NCBI GenBank assembly: GCA_964352815.1
Contig: CAYGTO010000002.1
Location: forward strand, 62,001-126,000
Length of the DNA: 64,000 nt
Direction: 5' to 3'
Source of the DNA: CAYGTO01 sp964352815
Lineage (GTDB): Bacteria > Pseudomonadota > Alphaproteobacteria > Rickettsiales > UBA3002
Shown: positions 34,183-42,874 of the stretch, piece after piece
Numbering within the stretch: position 1 is the first letter of the stretch
Layout: each line of letters begins with the position of its first letter
Position numbers and translations under genes: made by a program
The notes under the pieces: generated by a model
Seen by the model: the letters and a program-made list of their open reading frames with translations, nothing else
What the model was told of the DNA's origin: nothing
The model's database searches: none

Positions 34183-34923
34183 CTATTCGCGCACGCTGAG
34201 TTCATAACTGTTGCCGACCTCAATCTGAATGTAATGGGTGCGGTCAATAAAAGCGGTTTCGATGGGGCCGACATTGAACGGATAACGCTCGCCTGCCTCG
34301 AGCACGCGGCTTTCTTCATAGTCGCGCGACACAAAGGTGCTGCGGTTTTCATCTTGCAGCGAGATGCGCAAAATAGGCAAGCTCATCGGCACCTCAGCCG
34401 TATTGACAATTTCACCGGATACGGCATAGCGCGCGCGGCGGTCGGTCGAATAATCTTCATAGGCAATCTTTTCAATAATCACCTTATCATTGGTCGTCAT
34501 ACCCAGCAGGTCATAGAGCGGCGAGAGCGTTGGATAGAGCACATCACGCAGCGCAAAAATACTAGTGAGCGCGATCGCAACGACAATCAAGGCTAGAGCG
34601 ATGTAATAGGGTTTCCGGATAGGCCGCTTGCCACTGCGTTTCGCTTTGCGCAGTGCAATGCCTTCCTCTCCCCCCGGCTCTTCTTCGCTGAGCAGATTGG
34701 CCAACGCTTTGAGCGCCGCTTGATCATCTTCCGTCGCCCCCGAATCAGGAACTGGCGCGTCGTCAAGGATGGGAGTATCTATCTCAGGGCTGGGCGATGG
34801 CTGGGCCGGCGTGGCATGCCACACATGTCCGCATTTGGCACATTTCACCTTCCGCCCTTCGGCTGGAATGGCTGCATCGGGTACGTTAAACCCCGCGCCA
34901 CAGGCTTCGCAGACGAGTCTCAT
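34183..34923 (-). CDS. Zinc-ribbon (MJ0042) membrane protein with DUF3426-like domain
   Basis: 246 residues. The N-terminal zinc ribbon has CEACGAGF...VKCAKCGHVWH (two CxxC pairs, residues ~5-33). It is followed by an acidic proline-rich linker, one membrane helix (~106-127, YYIALALIVVAIALTSIFAL) and an extracytoplasmic beta domain. This is the MJ0042/FinQ-type ribbon with a DUF3426 domain, widespread in Alphaproteobacteria next to ftsE. Function unknown. It is divergent from ftsE, as in many relatives. Confidence 0.85.
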   Translation of the reverse strand: MRLVCEACGAGFNVPDAAIPAEGRKVKCAKCGHVWHATPAQPSPSPEIDTPILDDAPVPDSGATEDDQAALKALANLLSEEEPGGEEGIALRKAKRSGKRPIRKPYYIALALIVVAIALTSIFALRDVLYPTLSPLYDLLGMTTNDKVIIEKIAYEDYSTDRRARYAVSGEIVNTAEVPMSLPILRISLQDENRSTFVSRDYEESRVLEAGERYPFNVGPIETAFIDRTHYIQIEVGNSYELSVRE

Positions 34924-35030
34924 TCCTGCCCCTTACTTATCCCCGTTTCAAGATCGTGCTTGCGATACGCGCCCGACCGATTATGAGTATGAATCTACAG
35001 TAACATAGTTTGGGAAGGCAAGCACGTAGG

Positions 35031-35699
35031 ATGATTCGCTGTGAAAATCTTAATTTTTCCTACGCGGCGGGGCGGCCAGTGTTGCAGCATGTCAACCTGC
35101 ATCTGGAAAAAGGCTCGTTCACCTTTCTCTCTGGGCCAAGCGGTGCGGGAAAATCGTCGCTTTTGGGTGTGCTTTCGCTGATGCTCGAGCCGAGTAGCGG
35201 CAGTGTGAAACTCTTCGGCAAATCGGTGACTAAACTCCCACGCGAGGGGCGCGTTGAGATGCGCCGCGATATTGGCTGTGTCTTTCAAGATTATCAGCTT
35301 CTGGATCATTTAAGCGTGGCGCAGAATGTCGGCTTGCCGCTCAAAATCGCGGGGGACTCCAACTCCCTGATTCAGCGCAAGACCGATGAGCTGCTCGATT
35401 GGGTGGGGTTGAAGGAATATGCCGATCAGATGCCCGATGAGCTTTCAGGCGGTCAGAAACAGCGAGTGGCGATCGCCCGTGCGGTGATTAACAATCCGCG
35501 CATTGTGCTTGCCGATGAGCCAACGGGCAATCTCGACACTTCGCTGTCGATGCGTTTTATGCATTTATTTGAGCAGCTCAACCGCCAGGGCACGACGATT
35601 TTATTTGCGACGCATGATGATGGGTTGATATCAAAGTTCAGTTACCCGACGCTGTATATACGCGACAAAACCATCCAGCGCACCGGACGGCCGGAGTAA
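35031..35699 (+). CDS. ftsE: Cell division ATP-binding protein FtsE
   Basis: 222 residues from the ATG at 35031, preferred over a TTG at 35010 because a GTAGG ribosome binding site precedes it. ABC ATPase: Walker A GPSGAGKSS, Q-loop VFQDYQLLDHL, signature LSGGQKQRVAIARA, Walker B IVLADEPTGNLD and H-loop ATHDD. With FtsX it activates septal peptidoglycan hydrolases. Normally ftsX follows immediately on the same strand; here ftsX is 1.5 kb away and oppositely oriented (37186-38085). A GTCAT-type palindrome begins 10 bp after the stop. Confidence 0.95.
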   Translation: MIRCENLNFSYAAGRPVLQHVNLHLEKGSFTFLSGPSGAGKSSLLGVLSLMLEPSSGSVKLFGKSVTKLPREGRVEMRRDIGCVFQDYQLLDHLSVAQNVGLPLKIAGDSNSLIQRKTDELLDWVGLKEYADQMPDELSGGQKQRVAIARAVINNPRIVLADEPTGNLDTSLSMRFMHLFEQLNRQGTTILFATHDDGLISKFSYPTLYIRDKTIQRTGRPE

Positions 35700-35708
35700 A
35701 GCGCGTTC

Positions 35709-35790
35709 GTCATCCCGCGACTTGATCGCGGGACCTCTAAGCAAAGCAGCGACATCTTTTAGAGATACCGTGGTCAAGCCACGGTATGAC
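35709..35790. repeat. GTCAT...ATGAC palindromic element, copy 9
   Basis: An 82-bp element between ftsE and plsC, at the left junction of the inverted plsC-ydcF-ftsX block. Very similar in layout to 4295-4374. Confidence 0.8.
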
Positions 35791-35792
35791 GA

Positions 35793-36488
35793 TTAAAGAA
35801 ACGTCATCTCCATCTCAATGCGCTCTTCTATCACACGCATGAAGATATCGCGCGGCAGGCCTGGCTCGATCGGCGGCAGGAAGGAAACCGTGATCACCCC
35901 CGCCTGCTTCACCACCGCCTTACGGCCCCAGACCGTGCCCGAATTCAGCGCAACCGGAATCACCGGCACATTCAGCGCATCATAGAGAATCCCCACCCCC
36001 TTGCGATAGCGCGGCGGCTCACCTGGCGCTTTGCGCGTGCCCTCGGGGAAAATGATGAGCGAGCGGCCCTGGGCGATGTATGTTTCGGCCTGGCGAATCA
36101 TACGCTTCACCGTACGGCTGCCCCCCCTGCGGTTGATCGCGACGCAGCCAACCCATTGCAAATACCAACCGAACAGCGGGATCCAGAGCAGCTCACGTTT
36201 CAGCACAAACACCGGCCGTTCGATCATCGCGTAGAGCGCCATGGTCTCCCACGCCGATTGATGTTTCGAAGCGTAGATATAGGGCTGCGTTTCATCGGGC
36301 GCGAGCGTGCCCTTGATCTGCGTCTCAATCCCGAGAATCGATTCCGCCCAGCCAAGGCTGATGCCAATCCACCATTTCGCCAGCCATTCGCGCCGCTTGC
36401 CACGGTAGAGCAGGCAAGGCAGGCAGAGAATACAGGCGATGGCGGTAAAGCCATAAAACAGAATGTTAAATTTGAGCGATGGGTTCAT
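35793..36488 (-). CDS. plsC: 1-acyl-sn-glycerol-3-phosphate acyltransferase (PlsC family)
   Basis: 231 residues. An N-terminal membrane segment (~5-26) precedes the acyltransferase motifs: SKHQSAWET in place of NHxxxxD (the last position is Glu, not Asp), a CVAINRRGGSRTVKRM block II, and IIFPEGTRKAPGEPPRYRKG block III. It makes phosphatidic acid from lysophosphatidic acid at the inner membrane. In many Alphaproteobacteria plsC lies downstream of ftsE-ftsX-ydcF. Here the same genes are present, but the block is reversed relative to ftsE. Confidence 0.9.
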   Translation of the reverse strand: MNPSLKFNILFYGFTAIACILCLPCLLYRGKRREWLAKWWIGISLGWAESILGIETQIKGTLAPDETQPYIYASKHQSAWETMALYAMIERPVFVLKRELLWIPLFGWYLQWVGCVAINRRGGSRTVKRMIRQAETYIAQGRSLIIFPEGTRKAPGEPPRYRKGVGILYDALNVPVIPVALNSGTVWGRKAVVKQAGVITVSFLPPIEPGLPRDIFMRVIEERIEMEMTFL

Positions 36489-36492
36489 GTGC

Positions 36493-36574
36493 AGGTTTTA
36501 GGTTTCAGGTTACCGCTCAGCTATAGCAGATTGTGCCTTACCTGTAACCTGTAACCTTTTTTCTAAAACCTAAG
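36493..36574. repeat. Heptamer inverted array (AGGTTTY)
   Basis: Three AGGTTTT/AGGTTTC/AGGTTAC units (36493-36513) face inverted ACCTGTA, ACCTTTT type units (36540-36574) across a loop containing TATAGCAG. It occupies the whole gap between ydcF and plsC, and the ydcF stop codon lies inside it. Confidence 0.8.
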
Positions 36575-37178
36575 TAAGCGGCGCGCCAAGCAGCTCGAAC
36601 TGCAGATAGCTCACCAGCCATTTGTGATATTCCGACAGAACCAGACCAAACACATGCTCATCTTGCCACCACTCCCCGTCTGTATACGCCGATTCAAACA
36701 CAGAGTGTGGTACGATTTCAAGATCAGGGAACGCCGCGTTAAACAGCAGCGTGCTGCGCGGCATATGGTAGTTCGACGTGATCAGCGTCACCCGCGGCGC
36801 CGGGTTCGCCATGCGCCAGGCATTCACCTCGCGCACATTGCCCACCGTTGAACGCGCCACATACCCCAAGCTCACGCGCTCCTGATAATAGGTGAGTGGC
36901 TGGCGGTCCGCTGCGGGAACATAGCTCTCAATCACCTCTTCCAAGCGGACATCCGTGCCAACGCCGGTGATGAATAGGCTGGCATCCGGCAATGTGTGGA
37001 GCAAATGAAAGCCCGCTTCCAGACGCTGACGCCCGCCTGTCAACACGACCAAATGCGGCGATAATCGGTGCGCCTGCGCTTCACGCGCGCCCTTTTCAGG
37101 TGGCTGCGGAATATGGTTGATAAAAACGATCAATCCAATCACCCAGCTGATAAGTAATGCGAAAAAGAGCTGTCTCAT
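36570..37178 (-). CDS. YdcF-like DUF218 domain protein
   Basis: 202 residues. One N-terminal membrane helix (~4-20) and a periplasmic DUF218 domain with VVLTGGRQRLEAG, LFITGVGTDVRLEEV and the ITSNYHMPRS motif. DUF218/YdcF proteins (including SanA and ElyC relatives) are implicated in envelope integrity and bind nucleotides, but the reaction is unknown. It is 7 bp from ftsX on the same strand, the usual neighbour. The last residues are read from a heptamer array. Confidence 0.87.
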   Translation of the reverse strand: MRQLFFALLISWVIGLIVFINHIPQPPEKGAREAQAHRLSPHLVVLTGGRQRLEAGFHLLHTLPDASLFITGVGTDVRLEEVIESYVPAADRQPLTYYQERVSLGYVARSTVGNVREVNAWRMANPAPRVTLITSNYHMPRSTLLFNAAFPDLEIVPHSVFESAYTDGEWWQDEHVFGLVLSEYHKWLVSYLQFELLGAPLT

Positions 37179-37185
37179 GGGGCCT

Positions 37186-38085
37186 CTAATAGCGCTGCTT
37201 CAGCTGCCGGCCAATGACGAGCTGCGTGGTGAGGTAAGAACACACGGTGATCCATAACGGGAAGCCTAAAAGCAATGTAGCGTGCGACCATTGCGGCGCA
37301 AAGGAAAGCAGGCGATTGACCTCGCTACTATGTTCGATCAGTGCGAGCGCGTAATACAGCACCACGCCCAGAACAGCGCCGATCAGCGCGCCCTTGCATG
37401 CGAGCTTGCAGGCATAGCGCTGAAATTGGCGCACAATGTAGCGATCATACGCCCCCATCAAATGAAGCAGTTCGACCGCCTTATGATGGAGCTGCAACCC
37501 CATCCGCGCCATGAGGGTGACAACAGCGATGGCGGTCAGGCAGAGCATGAGCGCGATGGTCAGCAAGGTGGTCATGACCAAGGCAGTGGTTTCATGGAAT
37601 TGCTCGCGCCACGCCTCATCCAAATCAATGCGGATATCGGCATCAATCCGGCCCATGCTGCGAATAAACGTTTCCTCATCAAACGCTTCGCGCGGCACCG
37701 TAATCGGCACTTCAATCAGCTGCGGCAAGGGCAGCGTGTCAATCACCGCCACATCGCCCAGCCACGGCGAGAGCAGCGTTTCTATTTCATCACGGTCGAT
37801 CGAGGTCGGCGTACCAAGCCCGGGATAGGCCTCCAGCAACGCCGCCACTTCGGCCAAAAGCGCGTCACGGTCGGTGCGGTTTTGATTCACACTGTTCGGG
37901 ATTTCGATGTAGGCGATCTGTTCATTCACGGCGAGATGACGGCTGATATGGCGATACATATCATACGCAGCCAGCGACAAAGTCGTCGTCAGCGCCAACA
38001 TCAGCGCAATCACGAAAGGCAAACTGCGATGCAGCGCGTCATTAGCGAAGGGAATGTCTGTGTTAAACCAAGAAAAAATGCGCAC
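37186..38085 (-). CDS. ftsX: Cell division protein FtsX
   Basis: 299 residues with the FtsX topology: one N-terminal membrane helix (~22-44), a ~120-residue periplasmic domain, and three C-terminal helices (~168-193, ~222-246, ~262-285). The VELLHLMGAYDRYIVRQFQ segment is the FtsX/MacB-type cytoplasmic coupling loop that contacts FtsE. The complex transmits ATP hydrolysis to periplasmic amidases. It is not in an operon with ftsE: the gene is reversed and separated by plsC and ydcF, so balanced FtsE/FtsX synthesis must rely on two promoters. grpE ends 14 bp upstream on the same strand. Confidence 0.9.
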   Translation of the reverse strand: MRIFSWFNTDIPFANDALHRSLPFVIALMLALTTTLSLAAYDMYRHISRHLAVNEQIAYIEIPNSVNQNRTDRDALLAEVAALLEAYPGLGTPTSIDRDEIETLLSPWLGDVAVIDTLPLPQLIEVPITVPREAFDEETFIRSMGRIDADIRIDLDEAWREQFHETTALVMTTLLTIALMLCLTAIAVVTLMARMGLQLHHKAVELLHLMGAYDRYIVRQFQRYACKLACKGALIGAVLGVVLYYALALIEHSSEVNRLLSFAPQWSHATLLLGFPLWITVCSYLTTQLVIGRQLKQRY

Positions 38086-38099
38086 AAAACGGGCCCAGG

Positions 38100-38762
38100 T
38101 TAGGCTTTGGTGTCGACCGCAGCATTGTTAGCATTCTTCGCCACCACCACCATGGCCGGCTGCAGCAAACGGTTATGGATTTGATAGCCCGCCTGCAAGA
38201 CTTGCATGATACTGCCATTCTCCGCTTCCGGATCTTCGACTTGCGACACAGCTTGGTGAAGATTATGATCAAACTTTTCGCCAATCGGGTAAATCCGCTC
38301 AATACCATGACGCTCAAATGCGTGAATCAATTCACGCAAGGTCATATCTACCCCTTCTCCCAGCGCATTGAGACTTTCATTCTCCTGGCGCGCATCCTCG
38401 GGAATGCTCGTCGTCGCGCGCATCAAATTTTCGAGCACCGCCACCATGTCTTTGGCAAAGGCCGTGACCGCATATTTGTTTGATTCATCAATATCACGCT
38501 CGGCGCGCCGGCGCACATTTTCTGTCTCCGCAACCGCGCGGATCAACTGATCCTTGAGCTGCACAATCTCTTCCTTCGCTTGCTCAAGCTCGTCGGCTGC
38601 AACCAGCTCTTCATCGCGCTCCGCTTCCTGATCGGTGGCGATCGACTCATCATCTTCTTTGAACACGTCTTCGAACGAATCCTCATATTCTGCGAACGGA
38701 GATTCTTCTGCTTCGCCTTCCTCGGGCTGTTCTTCGGGGTCTTTCATTTCTTGTGCGCTCAT
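38100..38762 (-). CDS. grpE: Nucleotide exchange factor GrpE
   Basis: 220 residues. An acidic disordered N-terminus (~1-55), a long coiled coil (ELEQAKEEIVQLKDQLIRAVAETENVRRRAERD) and the C-terminal beta domain with GEKFDHNLHQAVSQVED and GYQIHNRLLQPAMVVVA are the GrpE signature. It is the ADP-release factor of DnaK. hrcA, often next to grpE and rph, is not present here. Divergent from rph. Confidence 0.95.
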   Translation of the reverse strand: MSAQEMKDPEEQPEEGEAEESPFAEYEDSFEDVFKEDDESIATDQEAERDEELVAADELEQAKEEIVQLKDQLIRAVAETENVRRRAERDIDESNKYAVTAFAKDMVAVLENLMRATTSIPEDARQENESLNALGEGVDMTLRELIHAFERHGIERIYPIGEKFDHNLHQAVSQVEDPEAENGSIMQVLQAGYQIHNRLLQPAMVVVAKNANNAAVDTKA

Positions 38763-38831
38763 GGCCTCACCTTTCTTGTTTCTTGCTCAGTATATTTGCA
38801 CAAATCGCCTCAATTTCAAGGGAAATAGCTC

Positions 38832-38859
38832 GGTTGTCGGCATTTGGAAGTGGGAGACC
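38832..38859. repeat. Heptamer array (left arm, GGAAGTG-like)
   Basis: Diverged 7-bp units ending GGAAGTG, GGAGACC. They are the inverted counterpart of 38946-38973, with a GTCAT palindrome filling the loop between the arms. Confidence 0.5.
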
Positions 38860-38938
38860 GTCATCCTGAGCGCATGCGAAGGATCTATGGCTCAACGGCA
38901 CAAAGATTCTTCGTCGTGCCCGCACTCCTCAGAATGAC
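38860..38938. repeat. GTCAT...ATGAC palindromic element, copy 10
   Basis: A 79-bp element between divergent grpE and rph. It lies inside the loop of a heptamer inverted array. Confidence 0.75.
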
Positions 38939-38945
38939 GGAATAC

Positions 38946-38973
38946 GACTCCCGAATTCCGACTTCCGATTCCC
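38946..38973. repeat. Heptamer array (right arm, GACTTCC-like)
   Basis: Four units: GACTCCC, GAATTCC, GACTTCC, GATTCCC. Inverted relative to 38832-38859. Confidence 0.7.
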
Positions 38974-39049
38974 TGTTTTATAAAGGCAATTTGGTAATGA
39001 CATGGTGAAAGAGCTTCGTTAGTGTAAGATAAACATTATATGAGGTTCC

Positions 39050-39784
39050 ATGCGCCCTGATAATCGCACCCCAGACCAGTTACGCCCACTCACCCTCACC
39101 GCCGGCGTTTCTCGCCACGCCGAAGGCTCATGCCTGATCGAATGTGGCTACACCAAAGTGCTGTGCACCGCGTCGGTGGAAGAACATGTGCCACCCTTCC
39201 TGCGCAATAGCGGCAAGGGCTGGGTGACCGGAGAATATGGCATGTTGCCGCGCTCAACCGGCTCACGCAATGGCCGCGAAGCTGCGCGTGGGAAACAATC
39301 GGGCCGCACGCAAGAAATTCAGCGGCTGATCGGCCGCAGCCTTCGCTCAGTAGTGGATATGAAGCTACTCGGCGAACGGCAAATCGTCATTGATTGCGAT
39401 GTGATTGAAGCCGATGGCGGCACGCGCACCGCCTCGATTACCGGCGGCTATGTCGCGCTGAAGATGGCGATTGATGCTCTGGTGCGCAGCGGGCTGATTG
39501 GCAAAACCCCGCTCACAGGGCAGATTGCCGCGGTTTCATGCGGCGTGTATAAGAACACACCCGTGCTCGATGTGAATTACGAAGAAGATAGCAACGCTGA
39601 AGTTGATGCGAATTTTATCATGACATCCGATGGCCGCATTGTCGAAATTCAAGGCACTGGCGAAGAACGTCCGTTCACCGTCGAGGAATATAATGAAATG
39701 TTGCGGCTTGCGCAAAAGGGCATTGCGGAGTTGTGCGAGGCGCAGAACGCTGCGCTGAAAAACGCACCGGCACAGGCGGCGTGA
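39050..39784 (+). CDS. rph: Ribonuclease PH
   Basis: 244 residues. GVSRHAEGSCLIECGYTKVLCTASVEE, TRDIQR-like RTQEIQRLIGRSLR, IDCDVIEADGGTRTASITG and FIMTSDGRIVEIQGTGEERPF are the RNase PH signatures. It is a phosphorolytic 3'-5' exonuclease that trims tRNA 3' ends. Followed by rdgB on the same strand, a conserved pairing in Alphaproteobacteria, though here a 48-bp palindromic element lies between the two genes. Confidence 0.96.
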   Translation: MRPDNRTPDQLRPLTLTAGVSRHAEGSCLIECGYTKVLCTASVEEHVPPFLRNSGKGWVTGEYGMLPRSTGSRNGREAARGKQSGRTQEIQRLIGRSLRSVVDMKLLGERQIVIDCDVIEADGGTRTASITGGYVALKMAIDALVRSGLIGKTPLTGQIAAVSCGVYKNTPVLDVNYEEDSNAEVDANFIMTSDGRIVEIQGTGEERPFTVEEYNEMLRLAQKGIAELCEAQNAALKNAPAQAA

Positions 39785-39793
39785 AAAAAAACT

Positions 39794-39841
39794 GTCATTG
39801 CCACGTGCGAAGCGTCTACTGACAAACGCCCCGAGGATGAC
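39794..39841. repeat. 48-bp GTCAT...ATGAC element, copy 11
   Basis: Nearly the reverse complement of the 48-bp element at 45682-45729, with matching TCAGTAGAC-type centre. It sits between rph and rdgB. Confidence 0.75.
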
Positions 39842-39863
39842 ATCATTCAATGAGGTAGGAAAC

Positions 39864-40496
39864 ATGAACACACTTTTCCCACATAAAAAGCTAGTCATTG
39901 CCAGCCATAATGCGGGGAAAGTGGTAGAGATTCAGGAACTGCTCACCCCGTTCGGGCTGAGCGTGCATTCCGCTGCAGAACTTGATTTACCGGAGCCGGA
40001 AGAAACCGGCGATACGTTCGAAGCCAATGCGCTGCTCAAAGCACGTAGCGCGTTTGACCATGCCGGACTGCCCGCGCTTGCCGATGATTCGGGGCTGGTG
40101 GTCGATGGGCTCGACGGCGCACCGGGGATTTATTCTGCGCGCTGGGCCGGGCCGGAAAAAGATTTCGATCTCGCCATGGAGAAAGTCCGCACCGCCCTCG
40201 AAGAGCGCTACCCCGACGCGGCCGAACCACATGCGGCGCATTTTGTGTGTAGCCTTGCGCTGGTTTATGGCGATGGCGCGCATCAGATTTTTACCGGAAA
40301 GGTCTATGGCACACTCACCTTCCCGCCGCGCGGCACGATGGGGTTTGGCTATGATCCGATCTTCACGCCGAAGGATCATCATGTCACCTTCGCGGAGATG
40401 GAGCCGAAACGCAAACATGCGATCAGCCACCGCGCCGATGCGTTTCGTCAGCTCGTCGAGTGGCTTAAAACCCGCGCGCAGGGTCACGCCGCCTGA
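39864..40496 (+). CDS. rdgB: XTP/dITP diphosphatase (RdgB/HAM1)
   Basis: 210 residues from the ATG at 39864, chosen because GAGGTAGGAA precedes it and the protein then starts with the usual beta strand; an upstream start would read through a palindromic repeat. IASHNAGKVVEIQE (substrate loop), ALADDSGLVVDGLDGAPGIYSARW (catalytic Asp) and GFGYDPIFTP are diagnostic. It hydrolyses non-canonical purine NTPs (ITP, XTP, dITP) to monophosphates, protecting DNA and RNA. Confidence 0.95.
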   Translation: MNTLFPHKKLVIASHNAGKVVEIQELLTPFGLSVHSAAELDLPEPEETGDTFEANALLKARSAFDHAGLPALADDSGLVVDGLDGAPGIYSARWAGPEKDFDLAMEKVRTALEERYPDAAEPHAAHFVCSLALVYGDGAHQIFTGKVYGTLTFPPRGTMGFGYDPIFTPKDHHVTFAEMEPKRKHAISHRADAFRQLVEWLKTRAQGHAA

Positions 40497-40564
40497 TTCC
40501 GTAAAAGAGATTACAAGCGGTTAAGTTTGGTGTAACCTACGCGCAGGATAATGGGGCGTACACT

Positions 40565-42727
40565 ATGGTGATGAAACAAGGGCTATTATTTTTTCTCGGG
40601 CTGGCATTCCTCTGCTTCAGCCCCTTTGTTGTGTTCGCGCAGGAAGATGGGCCGATTGCCAAAGCCTCGCTGGTGAGCGAGCTGACCGCAATTCCGAGTG
40701 AAGAGGGCAGCAGCTTTTTTATCGCGCTGCGTTTGCAGCTCCCCGATCAATGGCATCTCTATTGGCGCAACCCGGGCGATTCGGGCATTCCGCCAAGCGC
40801 AGAATTTACCGCACCGGAAGCGCTCGAAATAGGCGCCGCCCATTGGCCTAAACCCGAAGTCATCCCCTATGATTTTCTGACCAATTATGGCTATAGCGGC
40901 GACAGCTACGTGCTCTACCCCGTCACCATTGATGACGCCATCACCGCAGACGCGCTGACGCTCACCGCGAAAGCCACCTGGCTTGTGTGTAAAGAAATTT
41001 GTATTCCAGAATCGGCGAATCTCTCGCTCACCTTGCCGGTGGCGAGTGAAGGGAGCCCGGCGGAGAAAGCGTCCGCGCCGGGCATCCACAACGCCATCGC
41101 ATCCCTGCCCACCATTTGGCGGCATGATGCGGTCTATACAAGAAAGAGTGTGGCTGATGGCGATACCATCTACTCTTTCGAACTATCGTGGCCCCGGGAC
41201 CAGACCGACCCCATCGGGGTCGTGTGGGAGAGTGTATCAGACATCAAGGTCTTTACGCATGAAAGCGGGGTAGTTGACCATGCGGCGCCACAAATATGGG
41301 CTCGCGAGGGCAACACCGTGCGTATTGACGTTCCTGCAGGGTCTGTCATTCCATCTGATGCTTTGGATGCTACCATAGCCTTTGACGGTCCGGAAGGGGG
41401 TGGCAGCTATTTTTTTGCGGCGTTTGGAAACACTAACAATGCGGGTCATCTCGAACGCAGCGACGCTGCAGAGAGATCTGAGATTTCTCGTCGGCCTGAC
41501 GGCCTCGCTCGAAATGACGGCGCTAGCGACATCACCCTCCTCTCTGCCCTGCTCTTCGCCTTTCTCGGCGGGATCATCCTCAATCTCATGCCCTGCGTCT
41601 TGCCGGTGCTGTCGCTGAAAGCGCTGAGTCTTTCGAAATGCGGTGAAAAAGATCGCAGAGCCGTGCGCGCGCAGGGGCTGTCTTACACGGCAGGTATCCT
41701 CTTCAGCTTCGCCATCATCGCCGGTATTCTCATTGCGCTGCAGCAAGCCGGGCAAGCGGTGGGCTGGGGCTTTCAATTGCAAGAGCCGGGCTTTGTCATC
41801 GCGCTGGCCTACATTGTTTTTGCCGTCGGGCTGAACCTTTCAGGGGCGCTCGAAGTGCACACTTCCTTTGGCGATGCGGGTGCAAACTTAACCCAGGGCA
41901 CGTCGGTGCGCGCGAGCTTTTTCACTGGCATGCTCGCCACGCTGGTCGCCACCCCCTGCACTGCGCCCTTCATGGCCGGCGCGCTTGGCTACGCGATTAC
42001 CCAACCACCGGCACTCGCGCTGGCGATTTTCTTAACGCTGGGCCTCGGCCTCGCCTTCCCTTATCTGCTGGTCAGCTATGTGCCGTCTTTCCAAAAACTG
42101 CTGCCGAAACCTGGCGCGTGGATGGAAGGATTTAAACAGTTCCTCGCCTTCCCTATGTATCTCACCGCCGCCTGGCTGGTCTGGGTGCTTGCGCTGCAAT
42201 CCGGGGCGGACGGGGTGTTGTGGGCGCTCGCGGGCATGATCGCCATTGCCTATCTCGGCTGGAGCCTCGGCCGTGGCCATGGAATGATCACCCGGTGGAT
42301 CACCCTGATTTTAGTGGCCGGTGTGGTGCTGCATTCGGTCAAGCAGCAAGAAACGCTGAGCTACACGCAGGCCATGCTTGAGAGCATTGAAGTCGAGAAA
42401 GAAGCCTTTTCTGAGGCGCGCTTAAACGCACTGCTGCGTGAGGATAAGCCGGTCTTTGTCTATGGCACCGCCGCCTGGTGCATCACCTGTAAAGTCAATG
42501 AGCGCACCACGCTGAACACGCGCGACGTGCAGGAAGCGTTCGAGGAAAATGATGTGACCGTGTTGCGCGCGGATTGGACCAATCGCAATGAGCCAATTCG
42601 GAAATATTTAGAGCGCTTCGGACGCAATGGCGTCCCGATCTATGTCTATTACGCGCCGGGCGAAGAGCCAGTGCTGCTGCCACAAATTTTAACACCGGGG
42701 ATTGTACTGGAGGCGATTGAGGATTAG
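40565..42727 (+). CDS. DsbD/ScsB-like thiol:disulfide transmembrane reductase
   Basis: 720 residues. Signal peptide (~1-21), N-terminal DsbD-type periplasmic domain (~25-290) with Cys in LVCKEICIPESANL, eight-helix membrane domain (~325-590) with the redox cysteines in NLMPCVLPVLSLKALSLSK and ATPCTAPFMAGALGYA, and a C-terminal thioredoxin domain with TAAWCITCKVNE. It passes electrons from cytoplasmic thioredoxin to periplasmic proteins. Residues 294-318, in the linker before the membrane domain, are encoded by a complete GTCAT-type palindromic element (41445-41518), i.e. a repeat-derived peptide within a working-looking protein. A periplasmic redoxin follows 147 bp downstream. Confidence 0.9.
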   Translation: MVMKQGLLFFLGLAFLCFSPFVVFAQEDGPIAKASLVSELTAIPSEEGSSFFIALRLQLPDQWHLYWRNPGDSGIPPSAEFTAPEALEIGAAHWPKPEVIPYDFLTNYGYSGDSYVLYPVTIDDAITADALTLTAKATWLVCKEICIPESANLSLTLPVASEGSPAEKASAPGIHNAIASLPTIWRHDAVYTRKSVADGDTIYSFELSWPRDQTDPIGVVWESVSDIKVFTHESGVVDHAAPQIWAREGNTVRIDVPAGSVIPSDALDATIAFDGPEGGGSYFFAAFGNTNNAGHLERSDAAERSEISRRPDGLARNDGASDITLLSALLFAFLGGIILNLMPCVLPVLSLKALSLSKCGEKDRRAVRAQGLSYTAGILFSFAIIAGILIALQQAGQAVGWGFQLQEPGFVIALAYIVFAVGLNLSGALEVHTSFGDAGANLTQGTSVRASFFTGMLATLVATPCTAPFMAGALGYAITQPPALALAIFLTLGLGLAFPYLLVSYVPSFQKLLPKPGAWMEGFKQFLAFPMYLTAAWLVWVLALQSGADGVLWALAGMIAIAYLGWSLGRGHGMITRWITLILVAGVVLHSVKQQETLSYTQAMLESIEVEKEAFSEARLNALLREDKPVFVYGTAAWCITCKVNERTTLNTRDVQEAFEENDVTVLRADWTNRNEPIRKYLERFGRNGVPIYVYYAPGEEPVLLPQILTPGIVLEAIED
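41445..41518. repeat. GTCAT...ATGAC palindromic element inside the DsbD-like CDS, copy 12
   Basis: A 74-bp element of the same length as, and very similar to, 142-215. It is open in the gene's frame and encodes HLERSDAAERSEISRRPDGL and a few flanking residues. Confidence 0.88.
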
Positions 42728-42738
42728 ATAAAGACTAT

Positions 42739-42851
42739 GTCATCCCCGTGACGTGTCCTCCGAAGCTTTAGCGAAGGATGGAAAACGGGGATCCAATGAA
42801 TTCCAGAGAATGGTGCGGGGTATAGTGGATTCCCGCTTTCGCGGGAATGAC
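42739..42851. repeat. GTCAT...ATGAC palindromic element, copy 13
   Basis: A 113-bp element, the longest of the family here, between the DsbD-like gene and the redoxin gene. Ends GTCATCCCCGTG and CGCGGGAATGAC. Confidence 0.7.
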
Positions 42852-42874
42852 AACGAGTTGAATAAGGAGGATAC

